Origin: Linum tenue
Lineage: Eukaryota; Streptophyta; Magnoliopsida; Malpighiales; Linaceae
Assembly (NCBI GenBank): GCA_946122785.1
Contig: CAMGYJ010000008.1
Span: 61,672,877-61,736,876, forward strand
DNA length: 64,000 nucleotides
Direction of reading: 5' to 3'
In this document: piece by piece, positions 53,414 through 63,770 of the stretch
Layout: every line of letters begins with the position of its first letter
How positions within the stretch are numbered: position 1 is the first letter of the stretch
Notes under the pieces: generated by a model
What the model was told of the DNA's origin: nothing
Databases searched by the model: none
The model's input: the letters and a program-made list of their open reading frames with translations, nothing else
Position numbers and translations under genes: made by a program

Positions 53414-54594
53414 GGCTTCTCCAATCATTGGGGGGTATCCACCACCATCCGAGTGGTATTACCCCGAGACTCCATGGAGTAACCAAGGAGGAGAAGACTA
53501 TGGAGTCGGGTTCCAGTACCAACCCCCTTTCTACGGAGAACAATCAGACCCCTGGGCATTATCAAGAACAACCTCCTTATCGAGAAGAATTTCTCCCACA
53601 ACCAGAGGGGCCATTGGAGCTGGAGTTACCCATGGCGGCCTTCACGGGCCATTCTGCAGAGCCATGCTACACTCCACAGCCAGATCCAAACTATGAATTG
53701 AGGCTTCTCATGGAGCAGTTTGCTCGAGACTGTGAGAGATCATGCTCCAGGATGGATCATTGTGTCCAGGCCTATCGTGAAACAGAGGAGATCCTCCTGA
53801 GCCTTAAAAAGAGCGTCGATGATCTTGAGCGATCTTGTGCACAACCTGCTCTAGATCACCCTTATGTGACCATACTAGAAGAGGAGGAGGAAGAAGAATG
53901 CTACAAGGACATTGTGGAGCACACTGAAGCTGTCACGGAGAGCTCTCGTGATGATCATGATCAGGAATGTCCTATCATAGCCGACCACACCTTCCCACAT
54001 CCCACACCGAGCTTTGAAGAGGCGGGCATGAGTGAGGAGATGCAAGAAGATCTCATGAAAGAAATTGCTTGGCAACTTGCTCTCCAATCCGTGCTAGAAG
54101 AAGAAGAGCAAGAAAGGGTGCAAAAAGAAGTTGTGGAGGATGACGAAAGTGAAGCAGGAGGAGTTCTTGATCATTTCCCAGGGGTGATACCACATGTAGA
54201 AGAAAGGGAGGTTGAAGAAGAAATTGGCGTCCAGGCTGAGGACGGAGTTAAGGTGGAAGAGGCCTGCACCGGCCATGAGTTACATGTGATATCTCCACCA
54301 AACTTCGAGGAGCTGCTTGGCAAGGACCCATTTGCAGTGTCTCTTTGCCAGACCAAGGCCACATCGACATCGGTCCCTCTTGGTGGATGCGATGGTGGCC
54401 AATCGATGCTGTCTTATCTGGTTTGGGGCAATGAGACGAGAGAAGAGAAGAAGAGGTCTCGAGGGTGGAGACTTCATCTGCATCAAGTGCACGAGCCTTC
54501 ATCACCTGCCACACCACCTGCTTGTGACTTAAGACTCCACCTCATAGATGAGAACCTCAACTTCAAGGAGGTTCTAGCATGGACCGAAACTTAG
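53414..54594 (+). CDS. Element C internal ORF, acidic protein of unknown function
   Basis: The likely start is the ATG at 53414 (MASPIIGGYPPPSEWYYP), the style seen at the N-terminus of ORFs in non-autonomous Athila-like elements. Near 53555 the reading must shift into the frame that stays open to 54594 (..GHYQEQPPYREEF onward). That frame has NYELRLLMEQFARDCE and ILLSLKKSVDDLERS, a probable coiled coil, then a very Glu-rich stretch (EEEEEECYKD; EEEEQERVQKEVVEDDE). It ends LNFKEVLAWTET. No protease, zinc knuckle or enzymatic motif is present. The stop lies 31 bp before the conserved tract. The frameshift may be a mutation or programmed; the near-identical LTRs show the copy is young. Confidence 0.5.
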
Positions 54595-54625
54595 GAGCCA
54601 TCGTCCGGCTCACGACGTGAAAGAA

Positions 54626-54641
54626 GCGCTTGTTGGGAGGC
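54626..54641 (+). other. Conserved post-ORF tract of element C
   Basis: GCGCTTGTTGGGAGGC, followed by AACCCAACC. Same sequence and place relative to the stop codon as in elements A and F. Confidence 0.7.
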
Positions 54642-55975
54642 AACCCAACCAGTCGGTTTGCATTTCTTTCTCTATTTATCCTCGGTTGAGTCAGTTTTGT
54701 TATTTGATTTTAGAGTCAATAACTCAACCTTTGTGAGATTTTGTGTGGTGTTTGTGTTCTGATTACTCTCTCTTCATGGAATGCACCGCCTGACCCGTAC
54801 ATCATCATTCACCCTTGATCTGGTAACTTCGTTCTACCCTCCTTATCTTTCCTCCATTGAGGACAATGTCGTGCTTAAGTGTGGGGGGGTGTTCGATTAT
54901 GTATGCGGGTGAATGTTTGGCTGTTTGTGTGCTTGGAGCCTAGTCCACTGTCCAAATTTCGATTTGAGGGCTCCAAGTACGTGTTTCCATGCAAATTGCC
55001 TGCTCAGTATGCTTTGAATTGACAGACTCTATAGTAATGTGCAACCTGTGGAGGTAGTGTAGCACTATGGAGGATGTTGAAGTATAAGATTTTTCCTATC
55101 TAGCTCTTTGCTGTGCCAGTTGATTTTGTGAATTAGTGGAGCTAAGACCATTGAATTCATGTGGTAATGTGGACTCTGTTTGGATTGTGTTATGGACTAG
55201 TGTATCGAACAGGGTGCTCATGTGGAAAATGAAAAGCAGTTGGTCCTCCATGTCGAAATCATTAAAATCTTAAACATGGGGTAAGCCCGACGTGTGTGGC
55301 ACTGTTCATTGCACAAAATCGGATTTTGGAAGAGATTTTAGTGATCCTTAGTGGGGTACTCCTACAAGGTGAAGCTAAGTTGTCTCTAGTACAAGTAAAA
55401 CTTCCACCCGTTGAGCGGTTTGCCTACTTGAGGATGTGTTTTTAAGGGCACGGATAGAGCTTCCGGCCCCCCTTAATTTCATTGACCCTCCACACGAGTT
55501 GAGGAAAAGGAGTTAAAAGAAGTACTCTGGCGAGCGCCAGATGTACAGAAATTGCTCTTGCTCGACTAATAAGGGTCGACCGTGCAAAAGACTGTAGTTG
55601 GAACCCCACCAAATGAAAGAAAAAAAAAAGAGAAGAAATGTAAATGAAAGTGAGAAAAAGGGGTTCCAACGGTGAAATGAAGTGAAAGAGCACCCCGGTA
55701 CAACGAGTCCTTGGTTGTGAATGGTGTGAGTCCCTTTATCCATGAACTGACTGTCTTACTTCTACTTTTTCTCATGATCATGGCTTGAGTCTAGTACTCG
55801 CATTGAGAGAGATAGGGAACGTCTTAGAAGACCAGTTGACCTCGTAAGCTGCTATATGATCTAGGAAATCCTCTACCAACGATCGGGGTTGTATGTTGCT
55901 ATAGAGCTCTAGAGAGCTGCATTGGTTTGAGTTAGGTTTGCTTGGGGACAAGCAAACAGTTAAGTGTGGGGGATT
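54642..55975 (+). other. Non-coding 3' part of element C
   Basis: About 1.3 kb between the tract and the 3' LTR with no supportable ORF. A second purine run AGTGTGGGGGGGTGTT lies near 54878. The polypurine tract at 55962-55975 directly precedes the LTR. Confidence 0.6.
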
Positions 55976-57386
55976 TGATGACTCGGTATTTGCACATGTT
56001 TTCCCCTTTGTTTCTTGATTGTTTCAGCTTGAATTATCGTGTCTTTGGCCTATTTTATGCTAGGTTGTGTTCCTTTGTCACATTTCAGGTCCTAGCACAT
56101 AAAGTGAAGCATAGGCGCAAGTTTCAAGTCAATCAGAGATCAATTGACGATTCGGGAGAAGAAACTCGGGTATGACCTGAAGAAGAATGGATTTCTACCT
56201 CACTTTATGGACAAATAATCATGCAAGCTTGTCATGAAAAGAAAGAGGACGAGACTACGAGCGTCTGGGATCAAACGGCGACTGATTCGGAGTCCGGACG
56301 AGGGAGAAACGAAGCATTAAACAGAGGCTGAGCAAGCCACACGGGCACAACCCACACGGCCGTGCAAGGGGCACTTTTGCCCGTGTGGAATTCACCGAGC
56401 CTTCACACAGGCATCTGTGAAAGCCACACGGCCGTGTGGCCTGGCCGTGTGAGTCGGGAATTGATGTTTAAAACCCGATTTTCAGCAAAAGGAAAGGGGG
56501 AGAGCTGGGTTTTGGATCCCAGACACCCAAGGGACGAACCCTAGAGAGAGAGAGCGACTTGGGAACATTCTTGGAGCTATTTTGGAGGATTTCTTCGCCA
56601 TTGGAGCTCAGGAATCAAGCTTGGAGATGGAGATTGAAGATCTAGATCAGATTTCTGCAGTCTCTCTTTTCTATGGAGTAACTTCCCTTCACTTAGGTTT
56701 TGAGGAACCCTAGTTCCATGAGTTAGGATCTTTCTTGTATGAAGTTTTGGATGCTATATTGTTTGATTATAATCGATTGAGGCATGATTTTTTTTTTTTG
56801 GTAGAATGAGGCATGATTTATTGATTCAATTGGATCTTGATCAAATTCTCTTGATTTCTGCTTTAACCTATGATAGATAGAATCTGATTAGGTTAAGAGA
56901 GCTTCCTTGATTGATAGTAGTGAATTGGTTGTGCGAGAGTCAATCAATTCACTGCTTTGTACTGGAATTCATTCCAGTAGTGGAGATATGTGTGAATCGC
57001 CTTAGCAGTCTATCCCGGTGAAGGCTAGTCGCCTGCCGGGTATTCTGTCTGAGAGGGCTTGGTCAGCTTAAGAGATTCCAAGCTAATTTAGGATCTTCCG
57101 CAGTTTAATCAACAGTAGATCAACCAAAGGTAATTGCAACTTGGACCTAATTGAGGAGCTAGGGGGAATCATACCTAAGTGAGTTCCCAACTTATAATTA
57201 ATAGAGTAGTCAGTAGAGTAGTTTATCAATCAATTCTTAATCTAGTTTGCTAGATAATGAACTGAAGCTGAGTAATAGTAACTCTAGAGACCCGTGGATT
57301 CGATATTTATTACTTGTGCCACTATACTGCAGTCCCTTTCATTGGTTACACTTGGCCATTGTTAGGTGTTCTGTTTTAGCGAGTCA
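55976..57386 (+). repeat. 3' LTR of element C
   Basis: LTR of 1411 bp. It is longer than the 5' LTR by an insertion near 56788 that duplicates GAGGCATGATTT around a T run and GGTAGAAT. Other differences are few. Confidence 0.9.
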
Positions 57387-58612
57387 CTTGCGTAGTCAAC
57401 ATCCCGACTGTGAATTGATCTCTCAACCATAAAGAACACCATCGATGACGAAATTTCTTCAAACGTTCCAACCATTGATGGCCATCCGCAATGTCGCTAT
57501 TTGGGAAATAATCAGAAACCATGGTGCTCCATGCCATGTCGAACTCTTCCTCACTATCGACGTCGTAGAAAATAAAAGAAATATGATGTTGGAACTTCTT
57601 CCAAAATGCCTTGTCCTTGCGAAGATGCTTCTTGGCATTCATGAGGATGTGCCAAGTACAGAGGGCATGAAACACATCAGGCCACTCATTTCTAAGGGCA
57701 GCTGCCATGGCTGCGTCCTGATCAGTAAATATAGTGATTGGGAGCTTCTTCTTCATGCATCGACTAAATGCAACAAACAACCATTCAAACGACGGAGTAG
57801 TCTCGTCATACATCAAACAAGCACCAAACACACAAGTTTGACGGTGGTGATTGAAACCTACAAACATTCCTGCACAAGACAACTATTAATGACAATGCAT
57901 AACCGAACAAGTGTCGAAAAAACTCAAACGAATTAGGTGATGAATAGTAAACAACATATAATACTCATACTGGTATAAAAACATACCACGATTCCTCTCC
58001 TACTATTATTGGTACATGGGCCTTCGGCCCATGGGCCCTCGGCGGGCAGCCCTAACTAAGGTTGCAAGCCCTATGTGGTAGGTCTTGATAGTGTCACAGT
58101 ATATGCCAATCAATATCAGTAAAGCCCAGACTAATATCGTATGAAGGGTTAATAATACCCGTCGTGTTACAAACAAATATCATGGCATCACATGTCAATA
58201 TCAAACCACCAAGGACCAATTCTATTCATAACCATTTCTGTAATATAACTAAAAACATCCATGCGAAAGAACTCAAGGGAATTAAACGATTCACGTACCC
58301 AGTGGACGGAAGTATTTATTGGTTCGGAAGGTGGTATCAAAGGAGACCGAATCTCCAAAAAGCGCATAATCTTCACGCATCCTACTGTCCGCCCAAAATA
58401 TATTAGCAACTCTCTCATCGCAATCCACCTCTACAACATAAAAGAAGTCAGGATGCTTGTCCTTTTGGTCCTCAAAGTAGTCCAGCAAATAAGTCGCTTC
58501 ACCACGAGCCATTGTCCTTTGCCTTTTAGTGTTCAAGTGGTTCTTCTGATCGGATTTGGTAAATCTCAGATTTTGATAGCCACCAGCACAATCAGCCAAT
58601 AACTGATACGAT
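57387..58612 (-). pseudogene. FAR1/MULE transposase, central exons
   Basis: Two exons on the minus strand. 58612-58299: QLLADCAGGYQNLRFTKSDQ, RGEATYLLDYFEDQK, PDFFYVVEVDCDERV and VSFDTTFRTNKYFRPLG, ending at a GTACGT donor. 57869-57387: MFVGFNHHRQTCVFGACLM, WLFVAFSRCMKKKLP, FTDQDAAMAAAL and FHALCTWHILMNAKKHL, to GMLTTQ. This is the MULE/FAR1 transposase core: the first catalytic Asp in SFDTTF, the second in TDQD, and the C..H motif in LCTWHI. The intron (58298-57870) joins the frame without shift. The gene is cut at 57387 by element C and at 58612 by element F, so its N-terminal FAR1-type zinc-binding region lies beyond F. Transposase activity is excluded in this copy. Confidence 0.85.
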
Positions 58613-59960
58613 TGATAGACCATCATTTACACATGTTTTTACCCCCGTTCTTACACTGTTTGAGGTGTTGATTCTCGTGTTTTAGGCCGATTTCACGCTA
58701 GGTTGTGCTTGTTTGTGATGTTTCAGGTCCTAGTACGTGAATGAAGGCTTAGGAGCGAGTCTGGGGTTGATTGGACGACTGACGGACGAATGGCGAGCCT
58801 TTTGGAGAGCTGCACGGGCAGACCAGGGAGGCTGCACGGCCGTGCAATATGCAACTCTGGCCGTGCGCCTTATGCCGAGGAGCTGCACGGGCACCCCTGA
58901 AGATCTGCACGGCCGTGCACCTGGCCGTGCAAGATGGTTGAAGGCCGACTAAATGAAACGCTGCGTTTTTGGAGTGCACGGCCAGACTGGTGATGTGCAC
59001 GGCCGTGCACCCTGGCCGTGCAAGTCGGGAAACCCTGTTTTAGAGCCTATTCCGAGCCAGAAGGGGGAGAATCGTGTTTTGAGAGCAAAAACAGAGCCCT
59101 AGAGAGAGAAAGTGCGAAGAACACACCCTAGAAGCTGTCTTAGAGCTGGATTTCATCGAATCGAGCCTGGAGATCGTCATAGAAGTGAAAATCATCGTCC
59201 CGGAGCAGATTATCCTCATCGTCATGAGTATGACTAATCCGATTCTTGTTTTCTCTTCTCTCTCTATGGAGTAGAACCCTTCTCTCACTTGGGTATGAAG
59301 AACCCTAGTTCCTTGTGTTAGGGATTTGATTGTAATGACTTGGGATGATATTACTGTTTGATTTTAATCGAATGACGCATGTTTAATGAATTGATTTGAG
59401 TCTGATCAGCTTTTCTCAATTTCTGCTGCAACCTGAGATAGATAGAATCTGATTAGGTTGTTAGAGCCTCTTCATTCGATAGTAGGAGATTGGCTATACG
59501 AGAGTTAGCCAGTTGACTGCTTTGTACTGGTGTTCTTGGCGCCAGTAGTGGAGTTCTGTGTTCATAGCCTCAGCTTTCTATCCCGGTGAAGAGTAGTCGT
59601 CTGCCGGGTAGTTAGACTGAGAGGGCTTGGTCAGCTTAAGAGATTCCAAGCTACTGTCGGATCTTCCGCAGTCTAATCAACAGTAAATCAACCCAGGGAA
59701 TTACAATTGAACCTAACTAAGGGGCTAGGGGGACTCATTCCCGAGTGACTCTTACCTGCTTTAGAAACCCGAACAAATTACTGCTTTTTTGTTGCTTTTA
59801 CTTTTCACAACAATCACTCGAACTAGTTTGCTAGATAATAGAGAATCACGGAGTAAGCAGTAGATCTAGACCCCGGGTTGATAATTAAACTTGCCTGTTA
59901 CTGCATTCCCGGACTGTGATTACACTTGGTCGCAGTTTGGTGTTGTGTTTTGGCGTGTCA
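58613..59960 (+). repeat. 5' LTR of element F
   Basis: LTR of 1348 bp from TGATAGACCATC to GGCGTGTCA, placed by homology to element C's LTR and by the PBS. It has three CACGGCCGTG palindromes (about 58837-59012) interleaved with GCACGGGC and GGCCGTGC half sites. Confidence 0.8.
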
Positions 59961-59966
59961 AGTTTT

Positions 59967-59984
59967 TGGCGCCGTTGCCGGGGA
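59967..59984 (+). other. Primer binding site of element F (tRNA-Asp)
   Basis: TGGCGCCGTTGCCGGGGA, identical to that of element C, six bases after the LTR. Confidence 0.85.
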
Positions 59985-60103
59985 CCCTCTAGATTATTGG
60001 GGAAACGTGAGAATTTGTTACTCTAGCTTTTATTTACTGCATTTTATCTCTTCCACCTGTGTGCCTTCACGGGTTGCTTCTGCTGATTGTGTGCAGGTAG
60101 TGC

Positions 60104-62893
60104 ATGACCCGTAGCCAGTCGGGAGATATACTACCACTAGACCAGGAGCTTGAACGAACTTGTAGGAACTTCAAGCGGGCTCTAAAGGCGCGACTGGCTG
60201 CGGAGGAGGCGCTAACACAGCTGCAGTTAGGAGAAGAAGAAGAAGAAGAAGAAGAAGAAGGAGAGATGGGTGATCCGCAGAACCGTGCTGTGATCCCCGA
60301 GGAGCAAACCATGGGATCCTACTGGACCGCTAGGGCTGCGGACATGAGGTCACCCATTCAACACCCTCATGTCCCAGCCAACAACTTTGAGGTGAGCACC
60401 TCAGTGATCACCATGCTGCGCGGTTCTGTAGTGTTCCGTGGTAAGGAGGGAGAGTGCCCTCGATCACATCTCAGGCGATTCCACGAGCTCATCGATGGAA
60501 TCAAGATCAATGGGGTACCAGCAGATGCCATCCAGCTGAGGTACTTCCCATTCACTCTGGAGGGGCAGGCCAAGGAGTGGCTAGACACTCGACCTCCGGG
60601 CTCCATCACCACGTTCGCCAACCTGGCGGACAAGTTCCTCACCCGATACCATCCTCCATCCAAGACAGCTGATCTCCAGAAGCAGATTACACATTTTTCT
60701 CAGGATGAGGATGAGACCATTAGGGATGCCTGGGAGAGGTACACCAGCCTCTTTCTCAGGTGTCCCAACCATGGTTTCAACGATGCGTTCAAGGTGGGCA
60801 CCTTCTATCACGCCCTCTTCCCGGAGGACAAGCAGCTGATCGATTCGGTTTGTGGCGGGAACATGCTGACCAAAACCCCGCCACAGCTGAATCAAATCTT
60901 TGAGGAGATGGCGGAGAACGGTTATGACTGGGGCATTGCCAGGAGATCGCGACGAGCACCTGGACGGGGTGTGCATGCTGTGGGCACCCAGTCATCTGAT
61001 TTGGTGCAGGTGGTATCGAAGCTGGTTTCAGCTATCGATCGTTCTGGTATGATTCCAGGGACCGGCTAGCAGCAGGCGATGCTCTGCCAATGGTGCGAAA
61101 GCACCCATCATACGGTGGAGGACTGCCAGGCGATGAAGGAATCAACCACACCCCAGGAGCAGGTGAACTTCATCAACAATGTCAGGCGCAATGACCCCTA
61201 CAGCAACACGTACAATGAGGGGTGGCGCCAGCATCCTAACTTCTCCTGGGCTGGGCCAAATTCCAAACCACCAGCTCCCCAGGGACCACCAGGCTTCCAG
61301 TGGCCACCATATCAGCCCAGACAGGGGCAATTCCAGCAGCAACAACAGTCTCTCTATCAGCCCATGCAGGGGCATGCTGCTCAATCACAGCCGCGGCCTT
61401 TCCAGTAGCCAGGTGCAGCCCCTGCTGCCCCAGTACAGAATGATCAGATGGCTGAGCTGCGGGACTTGGTAGGTTCTCTCGCCAGTACTAGTGCTCAGAA
61501 ATTCAACACCTTTGAGCAGTTCATGGAGAAGGCCTCGGGTAAACTCCTGGCTCTAGAAGCTGGCCAGAGGAACACACAGGCCGTTTTGCAGGATATCCAG
61601 ACCCAGCTGGGGAGCGTGGCCCAGGCAGTGGCTCAACGGGCTCCTGGTACTCTACCAGGGCAGACCATCCCTCACCCGCCGACCCCGGATGAGCGCTGCA
61701 ATGCCATCATGACCAGGAGTGGCAAGCTGACTGTTGATCCCCCTGCTCGGGAACCGGAGAGAGAAAGCCCTGTTGCAGCATCTCCAGCGGTTGAACAAGA
61801 AGTAGAGAAGGAGGTTGAGGTGCCTGCACCTAAACCGCAACCAGTAGTGAAAGAGTATGTCCCTAAACTCCCTTTCCCTACTCGGTTGCACAGAGACAGG
61901 CTGGAGGCAGAGTTCGAGAACTTCATGGCCATGCTTAAGAAGCTGAATGTCCAAGTGCCCTTCCTGGAGGCACTATCGCAAATGCCGAAGTATGCGAAGT
62001 TTCTGAAAGAGCTTCTCTCAAAGAAGCAGAAGCTGAGTGAGCTGGCCACTGTGGAGCTCAACGAGGAGTGCTCGGCTATTCTGCAGAACAAGCTTCCGCA
62101 GAAGAAAAAGGACCCAGGTAGTTTTACTATCCCGTGCTCTATTGATAAATTGCATGTAGAGAAGTCCTTGGCGGATTTAGGTGCTAGTATCAATGTTATT
62201 CCATATAAATTGTTCATGAAACTAGGCCTAGGTGAACCCCGTGCTACTAGGATGACCCTTCAATTAGCTGACAGATCTGTAGTGCATCCTAGGGGTATAG
62301 TGGAAGACCTTCTGGTTAAGGTTGGCAAATTCACATATCCTGTGGATTTTGTTATCCTGGACATCAGTGAGGACACAGAAGTGCCTCTTATACTGGGAAG
62401 GCCTTTCCTGGCCACCGCCAAGGCTCTCATAGATGTGCATGATGGGACCTTAGTTTTGAGGGATGGCGAGGAGCGAATAACGTTTTCAGTTGCTAACACT
62501 ATACCTGCTTCGTTACCTCTGCATGCTGTATCTCACCAGGAGCACGAGTCTGTCGTGTATCCTTCTGTGCTGCCTATTTTGCAGGACCCACCTCCCACAC
62601 CTTCGTCGCCACTCCGGACCACTCCGTCACCCAAAGAACAGATCAAGGAGGAGTGGCAGCCGAAACTGCAGGCAGCTAAGCCCGCTCGAACGAAAGCCGG
62701 CGACCACTATGAGCTGGTCCCGCCCCCACCTTGGCCATCCGAGTATTCACTCGCTTGCATCCTACCGGATGGCCAAGTCGAGCTGGCAAATGCAGGTGGC
62801 CACATTCGTCGCGTGCATGGCCACCATTTGAAGCTGTACCTCAAGAGCGATGTGGATCCGCTCTTGAAGGCACCTGATCCTACACTTCCCTGA
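60104..62893 (+). pseudogene. gag-pro: gag-protease gene of element F with two TAG stops
   Basis: One frame of 929 codons from ATG 60104 (MTRSQSGDILPLDQE) with TAG at 61067-61069 and 61406-61408. N-terminal region with a run of Glu, then the gag domain (RSPIQHPHVPANNFEVS at residue 85; EWLDTRPPGSITTFANLAD; IRDAWERYTSLFLRCPNHGF), a zinc-knuckle-like CQWCESTHHTVEDC (61083), a Gln/Pro-rich linker, a helical region (FNTFEQFMEKASGKLLALE), PFPTRLHRDRLEAEFENFM, and an aspartic protease with LADLGASINVIPY (catalytic Asp in DLGAS) and PLILGRPFLATA. The tail RRVHGHHLKLYLKSD looks like the end of an Athila integrase. Gag forms the particle and protease cuts the polyprotein. Both stops read as C-to-T changes of CAG. 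Without readthrough only the first 321 codons are made. Confidence 0.85.
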
Positions 62894-62931
62894 GCATCCA
62901 TACTGGCGTCCAGCTAAAAGACGGTAAAGAA

Positions 62932-62947
62932 GCGCTTGTGGGGAGGC
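62932..62947 (+). other. Conserved post-gag tract of element F
   Basis: GCGCTTGTGGGGAGGC, followed by AACCCCACC. It starts 38 bp after the ORF stop. Confidence 0.7.
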
Positions 62948-63079
62948 AACCCCACCGAGGTTTGCATTTTCTTACTCTTTTTCCTTTGATTTTGTGTGTT
63001 TTTGAGTCTTGAGACGTTGATCCAGAGTCCAGTGTCGTTTTTGAGTGAAAACAGGTTGATTTCGGGACCCCAGCAAGTC

Positions 63080-63440
63080 GCACGGCCAGGATCACACCTT
63101 GCACGGCCGTGCGTTCAGCCTGGCCTGGCCGTGCGAGCTCTCGGCCAAAAGCGCACGGCCAAAAGCGCGTTGTGCACGGCCGTGCAACAATCCTCGGCCA
63201 GGCCGTGCGTCTTGCACGGGCAACATAATGCCTCGCACGGCCGTGCGGGTACCACCCCCTGGCCGTGCGAGCTCTCGGTGATTGTTGCACGGCCAAATGT
63301 GCCTTGTGCACGGCCGTGCAACATCCTCGGGCAGGCCGTGCCGGCCTGCACGGGCAAAAGCAACCCGTGCACGGCCGTGCGCCTTGCCCGTGCAGCCGAG
63401 GCACGGGCTATATAAATGGCCGTGCACGGCCATTGTGGTC
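63080..63440. repeat. Cluster of CACGGCCGTG palindromes in element F
   Basis: Five exact CACGGCCGTG palindromes within about 290 bp, mostly extended to GCACGGCCGTGC, alternating with single half sites (GGCCGTGC, GCACGGGC). ORFs crossing it on all frames are products of the repeat and not genes. Confidence 0.85.
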
Positions 63441-63770
63441 AGAAAACCAAAAATCCCTCGCCGGAAACCTCTCCCCTCGCCGGAAAACAGCGCAAAACCC
63501 ACCCTTTTTCGATTTTTTCGGCCACTTTGGGTACTTTTTTCACCAAACCAACAACAAACCCACTCTTTCTACACCCAAAGCGGCCTATCCCTCGAGTTTG
63601 AGCGAGTTTGGGCAACGTTCTTGTCGCCAGAGGCGATTTCCGGCGAGAATCCGGCGAGGCTCCGACGAGCATTTCCGGCCAGTTTTTCGGCGTTTCGTCG
63701 ATTCCATTGTATTCCCCTCATCATCCCCTACACCTCTACTTGAGTCTCCAGGTTTGATTTTGCCCCTAAC
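63400..63770 (+). promoter_or_regulatory. TATA box, leader and splice-donor-like site downstream of gag in element F
   Basis: GGGCTATATAAATGG (63406-63420) is a strong TATA box. A CCGG/GGCGAG-rich leader follows to about 63710, then CTACTTGAGTCTCCAG|GTTTGATT near 63737-63760, a good splice donor context. Element A has the same order in its 1-720 region. I infer a second transcription unit between gag-protease and the 3' LTR, in the place where Athila elements carry an env-like gene. Confidence 0.45.

Larger units (their letters stand above)
51876..57391 (+). mobile_element. Element C: non-autonomous Athila-type LTR element, TSD CTTGC
   Basis: A complete 5506 bp element (51881-57386) with the direct repeat CTTGC at 51876-51880 and 57387-57391. 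LTRs are near identical (51881-53264 and 55976-57386), starting TGATGACTCGG and ending (A)C/TCA. The PBS at 53271 is an 18-base match to the tRNA-Asp complement. The interior carries one ORF of unknown function with a frameshift, the conserved GCGCTTGTTGGGAGGC tract (54626), and a polypurine tract (AAGTGTGGGGGATT, 55962-55975). No gag, protease or pol domain is seen. It interrupts the transposase gene, whose frame is restored when it is removed. Confidence 0.92.
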
